Of a stretch of DNA of 42,702 nucleotides, positions 23,634 through 32,866 are shown one piece after another. A program made the position numbers and the translations under genes. The stretch is taken from positions 64,387-107,088 of the forward strand of contig JAPLYG010000013.1 in the NCBI GenBank assembly GCA_026395685.1, given 5' to 3'. The notes under the pieces were generated by a model, which worked only from the letters and a program-made list of their open reading frames with translations, did not search any database and was not told the origin of the DNA. Numbering within the stretch: position 1 is the first letter of the stretch; every line of letters starts with the position of its first letter. Origin of the DNA: Candidatus Parcubacteria bacterium (GTDB lineage: Bacteria > Patescibacteriota > Patescibacteriia > CAIXNZ01).

Positions 23634-26219
23634 CTATGCGAAGAAATCCTCTTCATCTGCTTCAGCAGCATCTTCAGCAGGAGCAATAGTTGCAGTTCTG
23701 GTCCTTTCAATGATTTCCGCTTCTACAATATTGCGGTCACGGCCGTATTTAAGGCGCGATAATTCTCTGATGGCGGCTGCCAGCTCAGGATTCGGGATCG
23801 GTCGTTTTTCAAAAGGCGTTATATGAAAGCTGAAAGGATCAACGGTTTTACCGCCGATCAACGGCTTAATAAAGCCGTTTAAATTAGGGACATTCATCAC
23901 GTCAAACTGATTAAAAACCGGCGCAAATTCTTTGGCAAAAATTTCCGCATCTTCTACACCGACGCGAAAAGCAACTTTGCTGCCCACATTGCCAAAAATT
24001 GCGTCTTTAAATTTGGTATCATTATTTTTTACCAATTGGCCGATAAACTGATGGGCAATAGTCAGGCAGAGGCGATATTTTCGGGCTTCAGATAAAATTA
24101 CCTGAATGCCTTCAGTTAAAAAGTTCTGAAATTCGTCAATATATAAATAAAAATCTTTTCTTTGATTTTCCGGCTGATCAACGCGCGATAAAGCAGCCAG
24201 CAAGATCTTGCCGACAATAACCATGCCAAGCAGGTTGGCATTTATTTCGCCGATCAAACCTTTTGATAATTTAACTAAAATAATTTTATTGCCATCCATG
24301 GCCTCGCGAAAACTAAAAGCGCTTTTTTGCTGGGAGACAATCGGCCTCATAATATCATTGGCAATAAAGGAGGTCAGCTTGGAAGTGATATACGGCACCA
24401 TATTGGCCAAAGACGCTTCCCCTCCGGCTTTTTCCGCTTCTTTTATCCAAAAGTCTTTAACCACCTGAGTTCTTGATTTTGATAATTTATATTTTCTAAA
24501 ATCAGGGTCGGATAGGACTTTGGAAATCTCCAAAAGAGTGGAACCGGATTCCGGATCATCCATCATCAAAAGCATGGTATTTCTCATGTACTGTTCAAAA
24601 ATAGGACCGCCGGTTGCTTTCAAATCATACAATTTATCAAAGACATTCATCATTTCATTAATCACCAAAGTTTTTTGTTCCGGACGCTCAAACTCCATCA
24701 TATTCAAAGCCACCGGACGATCAGTATCGGAGGGATCAAAAATTATCACATCTTCTGCCCGTTCTTTGGGAATAAACTGCATAATCGTATCAATTGTATC
24801 GCCATGAGGATCAATAAAACATAAGCCTTTACCTTTCATAATATCCTGAATAACCATATTAATCTGCAGCTGAGATTTACCGGTACCGGTTTGACCGATA
24901 ATATAGACGTGACGGCGCCGGTCATCATCAGTCAGATAAATATCCTTATAGATATTACGGAAATCATTATAACCGATTAAACAGCCTTCCTGCGGCAAGG
25001 CAGTCGGCGGAGCTGCTTTTTTCGACTGCAGCCAGACAATATTAGGAGTTTCCGTATGCGCCATTGGGAAATGAAAAAGAGAAGTCATTTCCTCGGTATT
25101 CATAATCATCTTTCCTTTTTCATCAAATTCCCGGAAAATAAAGTCCTGCAGCAATTTATTTTTATTGGGAGAATAGAGCTTAAAAGCATTGCCATATTCA
25201 TAAATATTAAATTGCGCGAAACTGTTTATTATATTATCCAAATCTGATTGAGCCTGGACATCATTTGTACCGGAGACCACAACTCTGATATTGACATCAA
25301 GCCCGCCTTTGGCAGCCTTTTCTTCAATCCCCTTAATAATTTCCTGCTCAAATTGAGAAAGCTGATAATGTTTTTCAGCCTCAGGCTGATTGCCCGTAAC
25401 CTGCTTGGCGCCGAGGAAGCCCCATTCTTTAAGATATTTATTTATTTTATATATACTAAAACCTTTTTTTTCTTCCCAGATAGCTTCCTTGAGCTTCTTG
25501 CCCTGATGAGCGGCCGAGGCAGTTTTTTGTCCCCACTTATGCCACTCGCCCCGAGCCGAACGGATTACATACTGGATTGAAACTCCCGAATTCTTGTCCA
25601 GCTTGCTTAAGGCATTGGTTAAGGTATTCAAAGAATCATTTTCCAGCTTGCGGTATGTTTTAATGGGATAAATATATTCTTTTTTAAAAATAAGCATTGC
25701 GCCTTTAATCGCGCAATTAGGCGTAAAAATATTATAATCTTCGACTTCTTCAACCTGGGCATCGGGAAACTGTGCCGTAATTTGCTGTTCAATATATTCC
25801 CGCAAGGTTGTGGGCGTCACCACATAAAAATAAATCAAGCCGTTTTTCAAAACAATTTCAAAAGAAAAATGATCTGTGCGGCCCGTAAATTCATATTTAA
25901 TGCCCCGCTGCGCGCGTAAGCCCGCAATATTGGCAAAGAAGGTTTCCATCTTGGCAATTTTTTCCGCCAGCTCCTGCTGAGTTTTTATCTCCTGCATTTT
26001 ATTGCCCTGCTCAACAATGTCATATTTTGGCACTGTCACTAAAAGCACCACCTGTTTAAAAGTTGTGAGCCGGCGGTAGAGCTTGCGGGTAAATGATTTC
26101 AACAGAACATAAATCAGACCAAATATAAAAAGGCCTAAAACTAAAATCAGGCCTAAGATGATGTAAATCTGTTCACCTTCTATTCCAAATAAAGTAAATT
26201 GTATTGATAGATCTTCCAT
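23634..26219 (-). CDS. VirD4/TraG/HerA-like membrane-anchored DNA-pumping ATPase
   Basis: An 861-residue protein. One N-terminal membrane helix (IILGLILVLGLFIFGLIYVLL, about 20-40) is followed by a roughly 390-residue domain with no motif I can name. The ATPase core has Walker A IIGQTGTGKSQ near 438-448 and the strand LCFIDPHGDT. Walker B FYLYIDEFQNF lies near 690, followed by LTIAHQFIGQL. This is the FtsK/HerA/VirD4 coupling-protein fold, and close relatives occur throughout CPR genomes, often annotated as type IV secretion DNA-binding proteins. A role in DNA transfer or uptake is plausible. No VirB or pilus genes are nearby; only the small proline-rich protein encoded 43 nt upstream accompanies it. 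Confidence 0.88.
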   Translation of the reverse strand: MEDLSIQFTLFGIEGEQIYIILGLILVLGLFIFGLIYVLLKSFTRKLYRRLTTFKQVVLLVTVPKYDIVEQGNKMQEIKTQQELAEKIAKMETFFANIAGLRAQRGIKYEFTGRTDHFSFEIVLKNGLIYFYVVTPTTLREYIEQQITAQFPDAQVEEVEDYNIFTPNCAIKGAMLIFKKEYIYPIKTYRKLENDSLNTLTNALSKLDKNSGVSIQYVIRSARGEWHKWGQKTASAAHQGKKLKEAIWEEKKGFSIYKINKYLKEWGFLGAKQVTGNQPEAEKHYQLSQFEQEIIKGIEEKAAKGGLDVNIRVVVSGTNDVQAQSDLDNIINSFAQFNIYEYGNAFKLYSPNKNKLLQDFIFREFDEKGKMIMNTEEMTSLFHFPMAHTETPNIVWLQSKKAAPPTALPQEGCLIGYNDFRNIYKDIYLTDDDRRRHVYIIGQTGTGKSQLQINMVIQDIMKGKGLCFIDPHGDTIDTIMQFIPKERAEDVIIFDPSDTDRPVALNMMEFERPEQKTLVINEMMNVFDKLYDLKATGGPIFEQYMRNTMLLMMDDPESGSTLLEISKVLSDPDFRKYKLSKSRTQVVKDFWIKEAEKAGGEASLANMVPYITSKLTSFIANDIMRPIVSQQKSAFSFREAMDGNKIILVKLSKGLIGEINANLLGMVIVGKILLAALSRVDQPENQRKDFYLYIDEFQNFLTEGIQVILSEARKYRLCLTIAHQFIGQLVKNNDTKFKDAIFGNVGSKVAFRVGVEDAEIFAKEFAPVFNQFDVMNVPNLNGFIKPLIGGKTVDPFSFHITPFEKRPIPNPELAAAIRELSRLKYGRDRNIVEAEIIERTRTATIAPAEDAAEADEEDFFA

Positions 26220-26262
26220 TTTGTTTTTATTTCGATTTTTTAAACACGAAGCAAAAGCAGGT

Positions 26263-26802
26263 TTATTTTATCCTATTTTTATCATTGACGGGCTTGTCTT
26301 GCTGATCCTGACGAAGCTTGAGCAGTTCATCTGTTTTTATTTTTGCTTCCTGCTCTAGAAAGAATTTATTAATTCCCGGTATTATTTTCAGCCAGCGGAT
26401 GATTAATTCCAGAATCTTTTTGACATTGATCTTTACGCCCATCATCAGTGTTTCAATCCTGCTTGCTGTTTCCTGGCCGACCTCGCGGAATTCCGACTGT
26501 TTTTGCGCCGGCATCTGAAAATAAATCTGCTCCAAATCTTCTTCTAAAATGTCTTCGATTTTTTCCAAAGTCGGACTTTTCTGAGGAGCTGCCGGTGCAG
26601 GCGCAGCGCCATATTCTGGCATTGCCTCTGCCGGTCCTTTAACTTCTTCAACCGGGCCCGGCATAGCCGGCAGTTGTTCCAGTCCGGCTTTTGGCGCAGT
26701 CTCAACCTGAATAGGAGCCTCTTCAATTTGGGGCTCTGGTTTTATTTCCGGTCCTTGCGGCTTTTCATTCCTTTTAGTAATATCTTGCATTTTTTGCGGC
26801 AT
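26263..26802 (-). CDS. Proline/glutamate-rich hypothetical protein partnered with the VirD4-like ATPase
   Basis: A 179-residue protein. Residues 1-75 are low-complexity Pro/Glu/Ala (for example PEIKPEPQIEEAPIQVE). Residues 76-140 form helices with an amphipathic part, and IIRWLKIIPGINKFFLEQEAKIKTDELLKLR is near the C-terminus. There is no recognised domain. It precedes the ATPase gene by 43 nt on the same strand and is probably co-transcribed with it, so it may be an accessory subunit at the membrane. Confidence 0.65.
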   Translation of the reverse strand: MPQKMQDITKRNEKPQGPEIKPEPQIEEAPIQVETAPKAGLEQLPAMPGPVEEVKGPAEAMPEYGAAPAPAAPQKSPTLEKIEDILEEDLEQIYFQMPAQKQSEFREVGQETASRIETLMMGVKINVKKILELIIRWLKIIPGINKFFLEQEAKIKTDELLKLRQDQQDKPVNDKNRIK

Positions 26803-27070
26803 ATACCAAAAAATATAGCTTGAAACAAGCTTTAACTTAAGCTTTAATGTACTTTAAATATAACATAAAAGCGAAAAAGTTGCCAAATACTTAAAGAGGA
26901 TAAATTAGGAAGAATAGGAGGCATACGATAAAAGGAGATTAATTACACCCATTCCTATAATCCTATACTTCCTATTCTTCCACTACACCCGCAAAGTAAC
27001 CTTATAAAACCTAATATAACCTCATATAACTTCATAAAACTTACATATACTCAATTCTCATTTTATCCAT
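26803..27070. repeat. Intergenic region with an inverted repeat and short AT-rich repeats
   Basis: Two imperfect arms (26908-26925 and 26964-26981) form a long hairpin. The 20-base stretch at 26961-26980 occurs unchanged at 39996-40015. A run of similar short units (ATAAAACCTAATATAACCTC and variants) follows to 27050. No gene is visible. Confidence 0.6.
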
Positions 27071-27077
27071 AATATGC

Positions 27078-27083
27078 TATACT
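27078..27083 (+). promoter_or_regulatory. Extended -10 box of the corA promoter
   Basis: TGCTATACT provides an extended TG plus TATACT, with the -35 region weak. Transcription would start near 27,090. The upstream in-frame ATG at 27,074 lies inside this box, which supports using the later ATG at 27,113 as the start. Confidence 0.55.
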
Positions 27084-27112
27084 ATATTCAAACAAAAACT
27101 AACCAAATTACC

Positions 27113-28045
27113 ATGTCTCAAACAAAAATTATAAAGACCTCCGAGCTTTCCTGGCTGGATATTAGCTTTGCTTCGGAAAAAGAGCTGGATTATTTAAGAA
27201 AAAAATTTAAATTTGACGATGCTGACCTGGCTGATTCACTGGCGCATAGACATGCCCAGCGGCCGAAAATCCTCATCCGACCTAATTATATTTTCATGGT
27301 TATAATTTTTCCGATTTATAACCGTAAAACCAGAGAAATTACTCCGACTGAAATTGACCTTTTTATCACTAGCGATCATTTAATTAGCATCCATTATAAC
27401 CAAATCAAGCCTCTGATTGATTTTTTTGAAATCTGTGCTGAAAGCAAAACGGAAAGAGAATCGTATCTCAGCGACACCTCAATCATGCTTTTGTATGAAA
27501 TTCTGAATCGCGTTTATTTGACTTTATTTCCCATGCTTGATCATTTGAGCCTGGACATTAATAATATTGAAAGAAATATTTTCGCCCACAAGGAAAGAGA
27601 AATGGTTCAGGAAATATTGGTTATCAAACGGAATATTGTCTATTTCCGTAAAATCATGCAAAGCCATCGGATGATTTTGTCCAAATTGATCAGACAAAGA
27701 TTAAACTTTATCAGGGAAGACGCCGAAACTGACATTTTACTTCATAATCTGCCGGAAACTGTTCAGGATATCTGGGAAACTCTGGATATCTACCAAAAAA
27801 CAATAGATGCCCTGGAAGATACCAATAACGCGCTTGTTTCTTTTAAATTAAACGATATTATGCGCACCCTGACTATTTTCTCAGTAATTTGTTTCCCCTT
27901 GACCTTAATGGCAGCTGTTTTTGGCATGAATGTTGTGCAAATGCCTTTTATTAATAATACCCTGGGATTTTGGGAAATACTGGGACTAATGGCTATGGCT
28001 TCGGTAAGCATGTATCTTTATTTCCGCTATAAAAAATGGATTTAA
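27113..28045 (+). CDS. corA: CorA-family magnesium/divalent cation channel
   Basis: A 310-residue protein. I use the ATG at 27,113 because the in-frame ATG at 27,074 falls within the promoter. The large cytosolic domain with long helices (IMLLYEILNRVYLTLFPMLDHL, then the stalk helix) leads to two C-terminal membrane helices. The first is followed by the family signature GMN in FGMNVVQMP, and the protein ends with the basic RYKKWI. CorA forms pentameric channels for Mg2+ or Co2+. The next gene begins 25 nt later and may be co-transcribed. Confidence 0.93.
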   Translation: MSQTKIIKTSELSWLDISFASEKELDYLRKKFKFDDADLADSLAHRHAQRPKILIRPNYIFMVIIFPIYNRKTREITPTEIDLFITSDHLISIHYNQIKPLIDFFEICAESKTERESYLSDTSIMLLYEILNRVYLTLFPMLDHLSLDINNIERNIFAHKEREMVQEILVIKRNIVYFRKIMQSHRMILSKLIRQRLNFIREDAETDILLHNLPETVQDIWETLDIYQKTIDALEDTNNALVSFKLNDIMRTLTIFSVICFPLTLMAAVFGMNVVQMPFINNTLGFWEILGLMAMASVSMYLYFRYKKWI

Positions 28046-28069
28046 GCTGGAAAATTACAAATAATAAAC

Positions 28070-28717
28070 ATGCTACAAAAAAATACTGTCAATAAAATAA
28101 TTAGAACACTGATCATCTCAGATTTTTTTTTATTTTTTGCCGTAGGACTTCTGGCGCCTATTTTTGCGGTTTTCATTATTGAAAACATTACCGATAAAAT
28201 AGAAGTGATTGGTTATGCCGTATTTTGCTACTGGGCTACCAGAGTAATTATGGTAATTCCGCTTAGCCGGCTGATGGATAAATTAAAAGGCGAATACGAT
28301 GAATACTATTTTATGATCGGAGGCACTTTCTTGATTTCAGTTATTCCCCTGTTCTACATTATTTCTTCAGAACCTTGGCATATCTATTTACTGCAGATTT
28401 TAGACGGGATTGCCTATACAATGGCTGCTCCGGCTTGGCGTATAATCTTTACGAATCATATTGACAGACATATTGTCGGATTTGAATGGTCTTTGGAAGA
28501 TGTCGGCATTGGCATTGCCACGGCATTCAGTGCCGCCATAGGCGCACAAATTGCAGACAAGTTTGGATTTAATATGCTTTTTGGGCTGATCTTCTTTTTT
28601 GGGATAATCGGTACCCTTATTCTTTTAACACTAAATAGCGGCAAAAAATCTATATTAAAGGGACTGCTTTATACTCGAGCCAATATAGCACCTGTAAAAA
28701 TAGATACTCTCAAATAA
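28070..28717 (+). CDS. Half-size major facilitator-like membrane protein
   Basis: A 215-residue protein with about six hydrophobic segments. RLMDKLKGEYDEYY, after the second or third helix, resembles MFS motif A. The length is half that of an ordinary 12-helix transporter. The frame ends at TAA overlapping a terminator, and nothing downstream continues the family. It may therefore work as a homodimer or be a stable truncation. Its substrate cannot be inferred. It follows corA closely on the same strand. Confidence 0.75.
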   Translation: MLQKNTVNKIIRTLIISDFFLFFAVGLLAPIFAVFIIENITDKIEVIGYAVFCYWATRVIMVIPLSRLMDKLKGEYDEYYFMIGGTFLISVIPLFYIISSEPWHIYLLQILDGIAYTMAAPAWRIIFTNHIDRHIVGFEWSLEDVGIGIATAFSAAIGAQIADKFGFNMLFGLIFFFGIIGTLILLTLNSGKKSILKGLLYTRANIAPVKIDTLK

Positions 28718-28772
28718 AAAAAGCCTGACTTTCGTCCGGTTGCTGTCATCAATGATAAAAGTCAGGCTTTTT
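28718..28772. terminator. Bidirectional terminator between convergent genes
   Basis: The arms AAAAAGCCTGACTTT (28718-28732) and its exact complement (28758-28772) enclose a 25-nt loop. The structure overlaps the ends of both converging genes (MFS-like and dihydrouridine synthase). Confidence 0.9.
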
Positions 28773-29715
28773 ATTTTTCCAAAATTTCCTTTATATCTTT
28801 CATCGTCTCCACCTGCACCAATTTTTTCCTCAATTCTGAAGCTCCCTCAAATCCCTTGAAATACCAAGCCAAGTGCTTGCGCATTTCCAGGATGCCGGTC
28901 TTGCCTTTTAATTTGTAATTCAAAGCCGCATGTTCTAAAGCGACTTTTTTTATTTGAGATAAATTGTATTCCTTATATTTTCCTGATTTCAAATAATCTT
29001 TAACCTGCTTAAACAGCCATGGCTTGCCCAAAACTCCCTGCGCTAATCCGATTCCGTCAGCTTTAGTTTGCACCAGCATATCATTAGCCTGCTCAGGGGT
29101 ATATATTCCCCCATTACCCAAAACTATCCCTCCAAAGGCCTTTTTTATGCTTTTAATAGCCTCCAAATCAGCCTCGCCTCTGAAAGCCTGCTCAAAACTC
29201 CTAGCGTGCACCATAATAGCGCTAAGCGGCAAATCTTTGACCCTATTTACCAAATCCAAGCCTGTCACTTTGCCAATCCCTGTTCTGATTTTTATGGAAA
29301 CCGGAATTTTCACAGCCTCACAAGTCGCCTTTACAATTTCATAACACAAATCCAAATCACGCATTAATCTGACACCGCCCATAATTTTGTAAATCTTGGG
29401 CGCCGGGCAGCCAAAATTAATATCAACACCATCTGCTCCTATTTTTTCTACTTCCTGCGCTGCCTTGGCAAAAAGCTCGGGCTTACAGCCAAAAAGCTGA
29501 ACAACATAAGGCTTTTCTTCCTTCTTAAATTTCATCAATTCAAAAGTCTTAACCGAATTATAAAACAGTCCATCCACGCTGACCATTTCTGAGTATACTA
29601 CATCCGCGCCATACTTTTTGCATAGCTGCCGAAAAGCCATATCATTAATCCCCGCCATCGGCGCCAACGCAATAATCGGCTTCTTCAATTTTGTCCAGAA
29701 ATCCTTCTTATCCAT
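28771..29715 (-). CDS. dus: tRNA-dihydrouridine synthase
   Basis: A 314-residue FMN-dependent TIM-barrel enzyme that reduces uridine to dihydrouridine in tRNA D loops. It shows LAPMAGINDMAFR at the start, the substrate and cofactor loops VQLFGCKPE and GADGVDINFGCPAPK (the cysteine is the catalytic acid), IKIRTGIG, VHARSFEQAF and GNGGIYTPEQA. The C-terminal helical domain includes RKHLAWYFKGF. Length and motifs are normal. Which uridines it modifies cannot be told from sequence. It ends in the shared terminator. Confidence 0.95.
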   Translation of the reverse strand: MDKKDFWTKLKKPIIALAPMAGINDMAFRQLCKKYGADVVYSEMVSVDGLFYNSVKTFELMKFKKEEKPYVVQLFGCKPELFAKAAQEVEKIGADGVDINFGCPAPKIYKIMGGVRLMRDLDLCYEIVKATCEAVKIPVSIKIRTGIGKVTGLDLVNRVKDLPLSAIMVHARSFEQAFRGEADLEAIKSIKKAFGGIVLGNGGIYTPEQANDMLVQTKADGIGLAQGVLGKPWLFKQVKDYLKSGKYKEYNLSQIKKVALEHAALNYKLKGKTGILEMRKHLAWYFKGFEGASELRKKLVQVETMKDIKEILEK

Positions 29716-29781
29716 AGCTTCTTTATTATTTTAACCAGCCCAGAACCCAAACAAAGTTTGTGGCGTTGGGCCAAAAGTTTT

Positions 29782-30336
29782 TCATTTATTTATATTAATG
29801 GGATTATTCTCATCCTTCTGCCAATTAATCGGATTATATGCAATATATTCTTTTATCCTGGAGTAATCATTGTCACCGGTAATAATGTGCTCATAATAGC
29901 GCGCTTGCCAGGCAAAAGACAAATTATTTTTATTGCATTCACGTTTAACAGCTGACTTAAAAGCATGAATAACGGATGATAATGATTTTGGCTTCAAGGG
30001 GCCGAACTTATTTACGGTAGAGACGCGAGATCTCGCGTCTCTACAATTACAAGAACCAAAATCATTTTCCTTAAATATAAGAATCCCATGCAAATGATTC
30101 GGCATAATTATCCAATCATCCAACTCAATAAATTCAAAATGCTTAGGAATATCAAACCAACATTCAAATGTAATTTCTCCTACCTTCGATAAATACACTT
30201 GTCCATCTCTAATCTCACTCAAACAACATTCGCGTTTTTTGGTACAAACGGTTAAATAATAAAAACCTGACAATGAATAATCCCAATGCTGCAATCTCGT
30301 CGTAGGTACGCGATACTTATTTCTAAAATATTCCAT
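29782..30336 (-). CDS. REP-associated tyrosine transposase (RAYT, Y1/IS200-like)
   Basis: A 184-residue HUH-type transposase. YRVPTTRLQHWDYSLSGFYYLTVC opens the domain, PNHLHG supplies the HUH histidines, and the catalytic tyrosine lies in YYEHIITG, before the C-terminal IKEYIAYNP. RAYT proteins act on REP-type palindromes as single-copy domesticated transposases. A perfect 28-bp palindrome (30017-30044) sits in frame in the middle of the gene and encodes CRDARSRV, probably a REP-like insertion that kept the frame. It is the only gene in the window ending in TGA, in keeping with acquisition from elsewhere. Confidence 0.9.
   Translation of the reverse strand: MEYFRNKYRVPTTRLQHWDYSLSGFYYLTVCTKKRECCLSEIRDGQVYLSKVGEITFECWFDIPKHFEFIELDDWIIMPNHLHGILIFKENDFGSCNCRDARSRVSTVNKFGPLKPKSLSSVIHAFKSAVKRECNKNNLSFAWQARYYEHIITGDNDYSRIKEYIAYNPINWQKDENNPININK
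30017..30044. repeat. 28-bp perfect palindrome inside the transposase gene
   Basis: The half-site GTAGAGACGCGAGA is followed directly by its reverse complement. It lies between the HUH motif and the tyrosine region in the coding sequence, in a spot where relatives are likely shorter. It resembles the short palindromes such transposases mobilise. Confidence 0.85.
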
Positions 30337-30454
30337 AGACTCAATGTCACCCCCGCATAATAACTTTACTAACTATACTAACTATTTTTTACGATTGAGT
30401 TCTCAAGCGCATTCCTAAAAGAATACTTCGGGTTCAATTCCCATAAGTTATCGT

Positions 30455-31384
30455 TTATCTGTTAACAAAAAATTCTACTAAAATAAATATTAACCATATT
30501 ACAAACAGAATCCTGCTTTCTTTTTTTGATAAAAATCTACCGGTACTCATAAAATATAAAAGTATGCCTGCGGCTAATACCATAAAAACTCCGGTTACAT
30601 AGATTATTTTAATTGGGAAAGCAAAGGGATTAATCAAGGCAATCAATCCGACTAAAATTGTGGCATCAGCCAAAACAGTGCCCAGAATATCGCCGACTGC
30701 CAATGAATCATCGCGTCTTTTAATGGCTTTTAAAGAAAAAAATAACTCAGGCATGGTCGTACCCAAGCCGACGATTAACATGCCTATTAAAATCGAGCTG
30801 ATACCCAGATTATTGGCTAAATCAGCGGCTGAAGTAACCGTATAATGAGAACCTGCTAAAAGAATAACCATGCTAAAAATTAATAAGCCTAGATTTTTCC
30901 AGCCGTCCTTATTTTCAATTTCAGGCGCAACCTTCCTAACGCTGTTTCTGAAAGCTAAATAATAAAAAATTAAACCTATTATAATCAGGGCCAGACCTTC
31001 AGCCCGAGAATAATACCCGTCAATTCCCAGAATAAGCGGTAAAAGTAACAAAAAAGGATAAACGCTGTTATTTTTTAATATTTTACTTTCAATCTTTACT
31101 CCCCGACCAGCCAAGGCAACAATGACCGCGAATACGAAAGTCAAATCCGAAACATTAGAACCGAATAATGTACCCAAACCAAATGCGGGTATACCAGTAA
31201 TAGCGGAATTAATACCGATGAAAGCTTCAGGCAGGATTGAAATTATGGAAATAATAATAAAGCCCACCACATATTTGGACAAATTAAAACTTTCCGCCAA
31301 ACGAGCAGCGTATTTTGTCGCTAACGTGGCGCCCTTAACAACTAAAAAAAGCGAGACCGCCAAGAAAAATATGTTTTGAAGCAT
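30455..31384 (-). CDS. Sodium/calcium exchanger (CaCA superfamily)
   Basis: A 309-residue membrane protein with about ten helices arranged as two inverted repeats. The two alpha-repeat signatures are SILPEAFIGINSAITG in the first half and GLGTTMPELFFSLKA in the second, whose acidic residues bind the cation. Family members exchange Ca2+ for Na+ or H+ and often keep cytosolic Ca2+ low. The size matches bacterial YrbG-type proteins. The gene lies 24 nt downstream of cysS on the same strand and may be read from it. Confidence 0.92.
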   Translation of the reverse strand: MLQNIFFLAVSLFLVVKGATLATKYAARLAESFNLSKYVVGFIIISIISILPEAFIGINSAITGIPAFGLGTLFGSNVSDLTFVFAVIVALAGRGVKIESKILKNNSVYPFLLLLPLILGIDGYYSRAEGLALIIIGLIFYYLAFRNSVRKVAPEIENKDGWKNLGLLIFSMVILLAGSHYTVTSAADLANNLGISSILIGMLIVGLGTTMPELFFSLKAIKRRDDSLAVGDILGTVLADATILVGLIALINPFAFPIKIIYVTGVFMVLAAGILLYFMSTGRFLSKKESRILFVIWLIFILVEFFVNR

Positions 31385-31408
31385 AATAATCTTTTATTTT
31401 GCCGGTTA

Positions 31409-32788
31409 TTAAGACTTTTTAATAACCGTTTTATCAGGAGTATCTTCAATAAGATAACCCAATTTCCAAATCTTATCCCTTAATTCATCCGACTTTCCCC
31501 AGTCCTTATTTTTCCTCGCCTCTTCCCGCTCCTTGACCAATTCCTGTACTTCTTTAGGTATCTCAATCTGTTCCTTTTTAACTTTATCTAAACCTAACCC
31601 CAGCACCTTGTCAAAATCCAAAATCGTGGCCAGTTTATCAGCATCGCTTAAATCTGATTTTAACATTTTCTGAACCACGGCAATTGCCTGTGGCATGTTT
31701 AAATCATCATTTAGAACTTCAAGAAACTTATTTTTATAATCAATATTTATTTCCCCCACTTTTTTACCCAGACCAATCACCTGCTTAATCAAATTACCCA
31801 TAGCATTCAAAGCCGCCTGAACGCCCTCTTCATTATATTCCATGGGCTTGCGGTAATGGGTTAAAAATGAAGCATAGCGATACGCCAGGGGATTTATTCC
31901 CTGCTTTATAAAAACATTCTCCAAGGTCAAAAAATTATCAGCGCTTTTAGCCATTTTCTTGCCGCCGGCAATATTTAAAAACTCTCCATGAATCCAATAA
32001 TTAAAAAACTTTTTACCTGTTGCGGCTTCTGACTGCGCAATTTCATTGGTATGGTGAACAGCAATGTGATCAACTCCGCCGCAATGAATATCCAGCTCTC
32101 TGCCTAAGAATTTCATGCTCATAGCTGAACATTCAATATGCCAGCCGGGAAAACCGATTCCCCAGGGCGAATCCCACTCCATCTGCCTTTTAGCGTCCTT
32201 GGGCGAAAATTTCCACAACGCAAAATCAGTGGGATTTCTTTTTTCCTCATTCACTTCAACGCGGGCGCCTTCCTGCAAATCAGCCAATTTTTGGTGAGAT
32301 AATTTGGTATAATCCTGAAATTTGGAGGTATCAAAATATATACCGTCGCTGATTTTATAAGTATATCCCTTGGCTTCAAGCTTTTCGATTAAATCAATCT
32401 GCTCCGGGATATTATCAGTCGCCTTGCACCAGATATCAGGTTCAATAATATTTAAATCAGCCAAATCTTTTTTAAAAGCTTGCGTATAAAAATCAGCAAT
32501 TTCCCAGGCAGTCTTACCCTCTTTTTGGGCGGCTTTTTCCTGTTTATCCTCACCCATATCGCGGTCGCCGGTTAAATGGCCGACGTCCGTAATATTCATC
32601 ACATGCTTAACTTTATAGCCATTATACTGCAGGACTCTTTTTAAAATATCCTCGAAGATATAGGTACGCAAATTACCAATATGGGCAAAATTATAAACTG
32701 TCGGTCCGCAGGTATAGAGACCGACTTTCTTGTCCTTGATTGGCTTAAATTCTTCAATTGTCCTCGTCAAAGTATTATATAATTTCAT
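31409..32788 (-). CDS. cysS: Cysteinyl-tRNA synthetase
   Basis: A 459-residue class I synthetase. [17 protein letters not shown] contains the first zinc ligand and the HIGH motif, GWHIECSAM and [12 protein letters not shown] complete the active site and zinc site, and KKMAKS is a KMSKS variant with Ala for Ser. The anticodon-binding helices end in [13 protein letters not shown]. The length is typical. It charges tRNA-Cys. Its start codon lies 6 nt after a TAAAAT -10 box, implying a leaderless message. Confidence 0.97.
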   Translation of the reverse strand: MKLYNTLTRTIEEFKPIKDKKVGLYTCGPTVYNFAHIGNLRTYIFEDILKRVLQYNGYKVKHVMNITDVGHLTGDRDMGEDKQEKAAQKEGKTAWEIADFYTQAFKKDLADLNIIEPDIWCKATDNIPEQIDLIEKLEAKGYTYKISDGIYFDTSKFQDYTKLSHQKLADLQEGARVEVNEEKRNPTDFALWKFSPKDAKRQMEWDSPWGIGFPGWHIECSAMSMKFLGRELDIHCGGVDHIAVHHTNEIAQSEAATGKKFFNYWIHGEFLNIAGGKKMAKSADNFLTLENVFIKQGINPLAYRYASFLTHYRKPMEYNEEGVQAALNAMGNLIKQVIGLGKKVGEINIDYKNKFLEVLNDDLNMPQAIAVVQKMLKSDLSDADKLATILDFDKVLGLGLDKVKKEQIEIPKEVQELVKEREEARKNKDWGKSDELRDKIWKLGYLIEDTPDKTVIKKS

Positions 32789-32794
32789 ATACTA

Positions 32795-32823
32795 ATTTTA
32801 GCGTATATCTCATAAAAAATCAA
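32795..32823 (-). promoter_or_regulatory. Promoter of cysS, predicting a leaderless mRNA
   Basis: On the minus strand, TTGATT (32823-32818), a 17-bp spacer and TAAAAT (32800-32795) end 6 nt before the ATG, so transcription should start at or next to the start codon. It abuts the terminator of the upstream gene. Confidence 0.6.
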
Positions 32824-32844
32824 AAACCCGCAGTTAGCGGGTTT
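32824..32844 (-). terminator. Terminator after the membrane protein gene
   Basis: The arms AAACCCGC and GCGGGTTT with a 5-nt loop are followed by T-rich sequence on the minus strand, just downstream of the stop codon at 32867. Confidence 0.85.
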
Positions 32845-32866
32845 GTAACTTATAAAAAATAAAAAT

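Noticed and set aside
27074-27112. Longer start for CorA
   Set aside because: The upstream ATG lies inside the extended -10 box, and the added residues are not family-like.
30410-30445. Degenerate tRNA: GGGTTCAATTCCC resembles a T arm
   Set aside because: No acceptor, anticodon or D arm can be matched around it.
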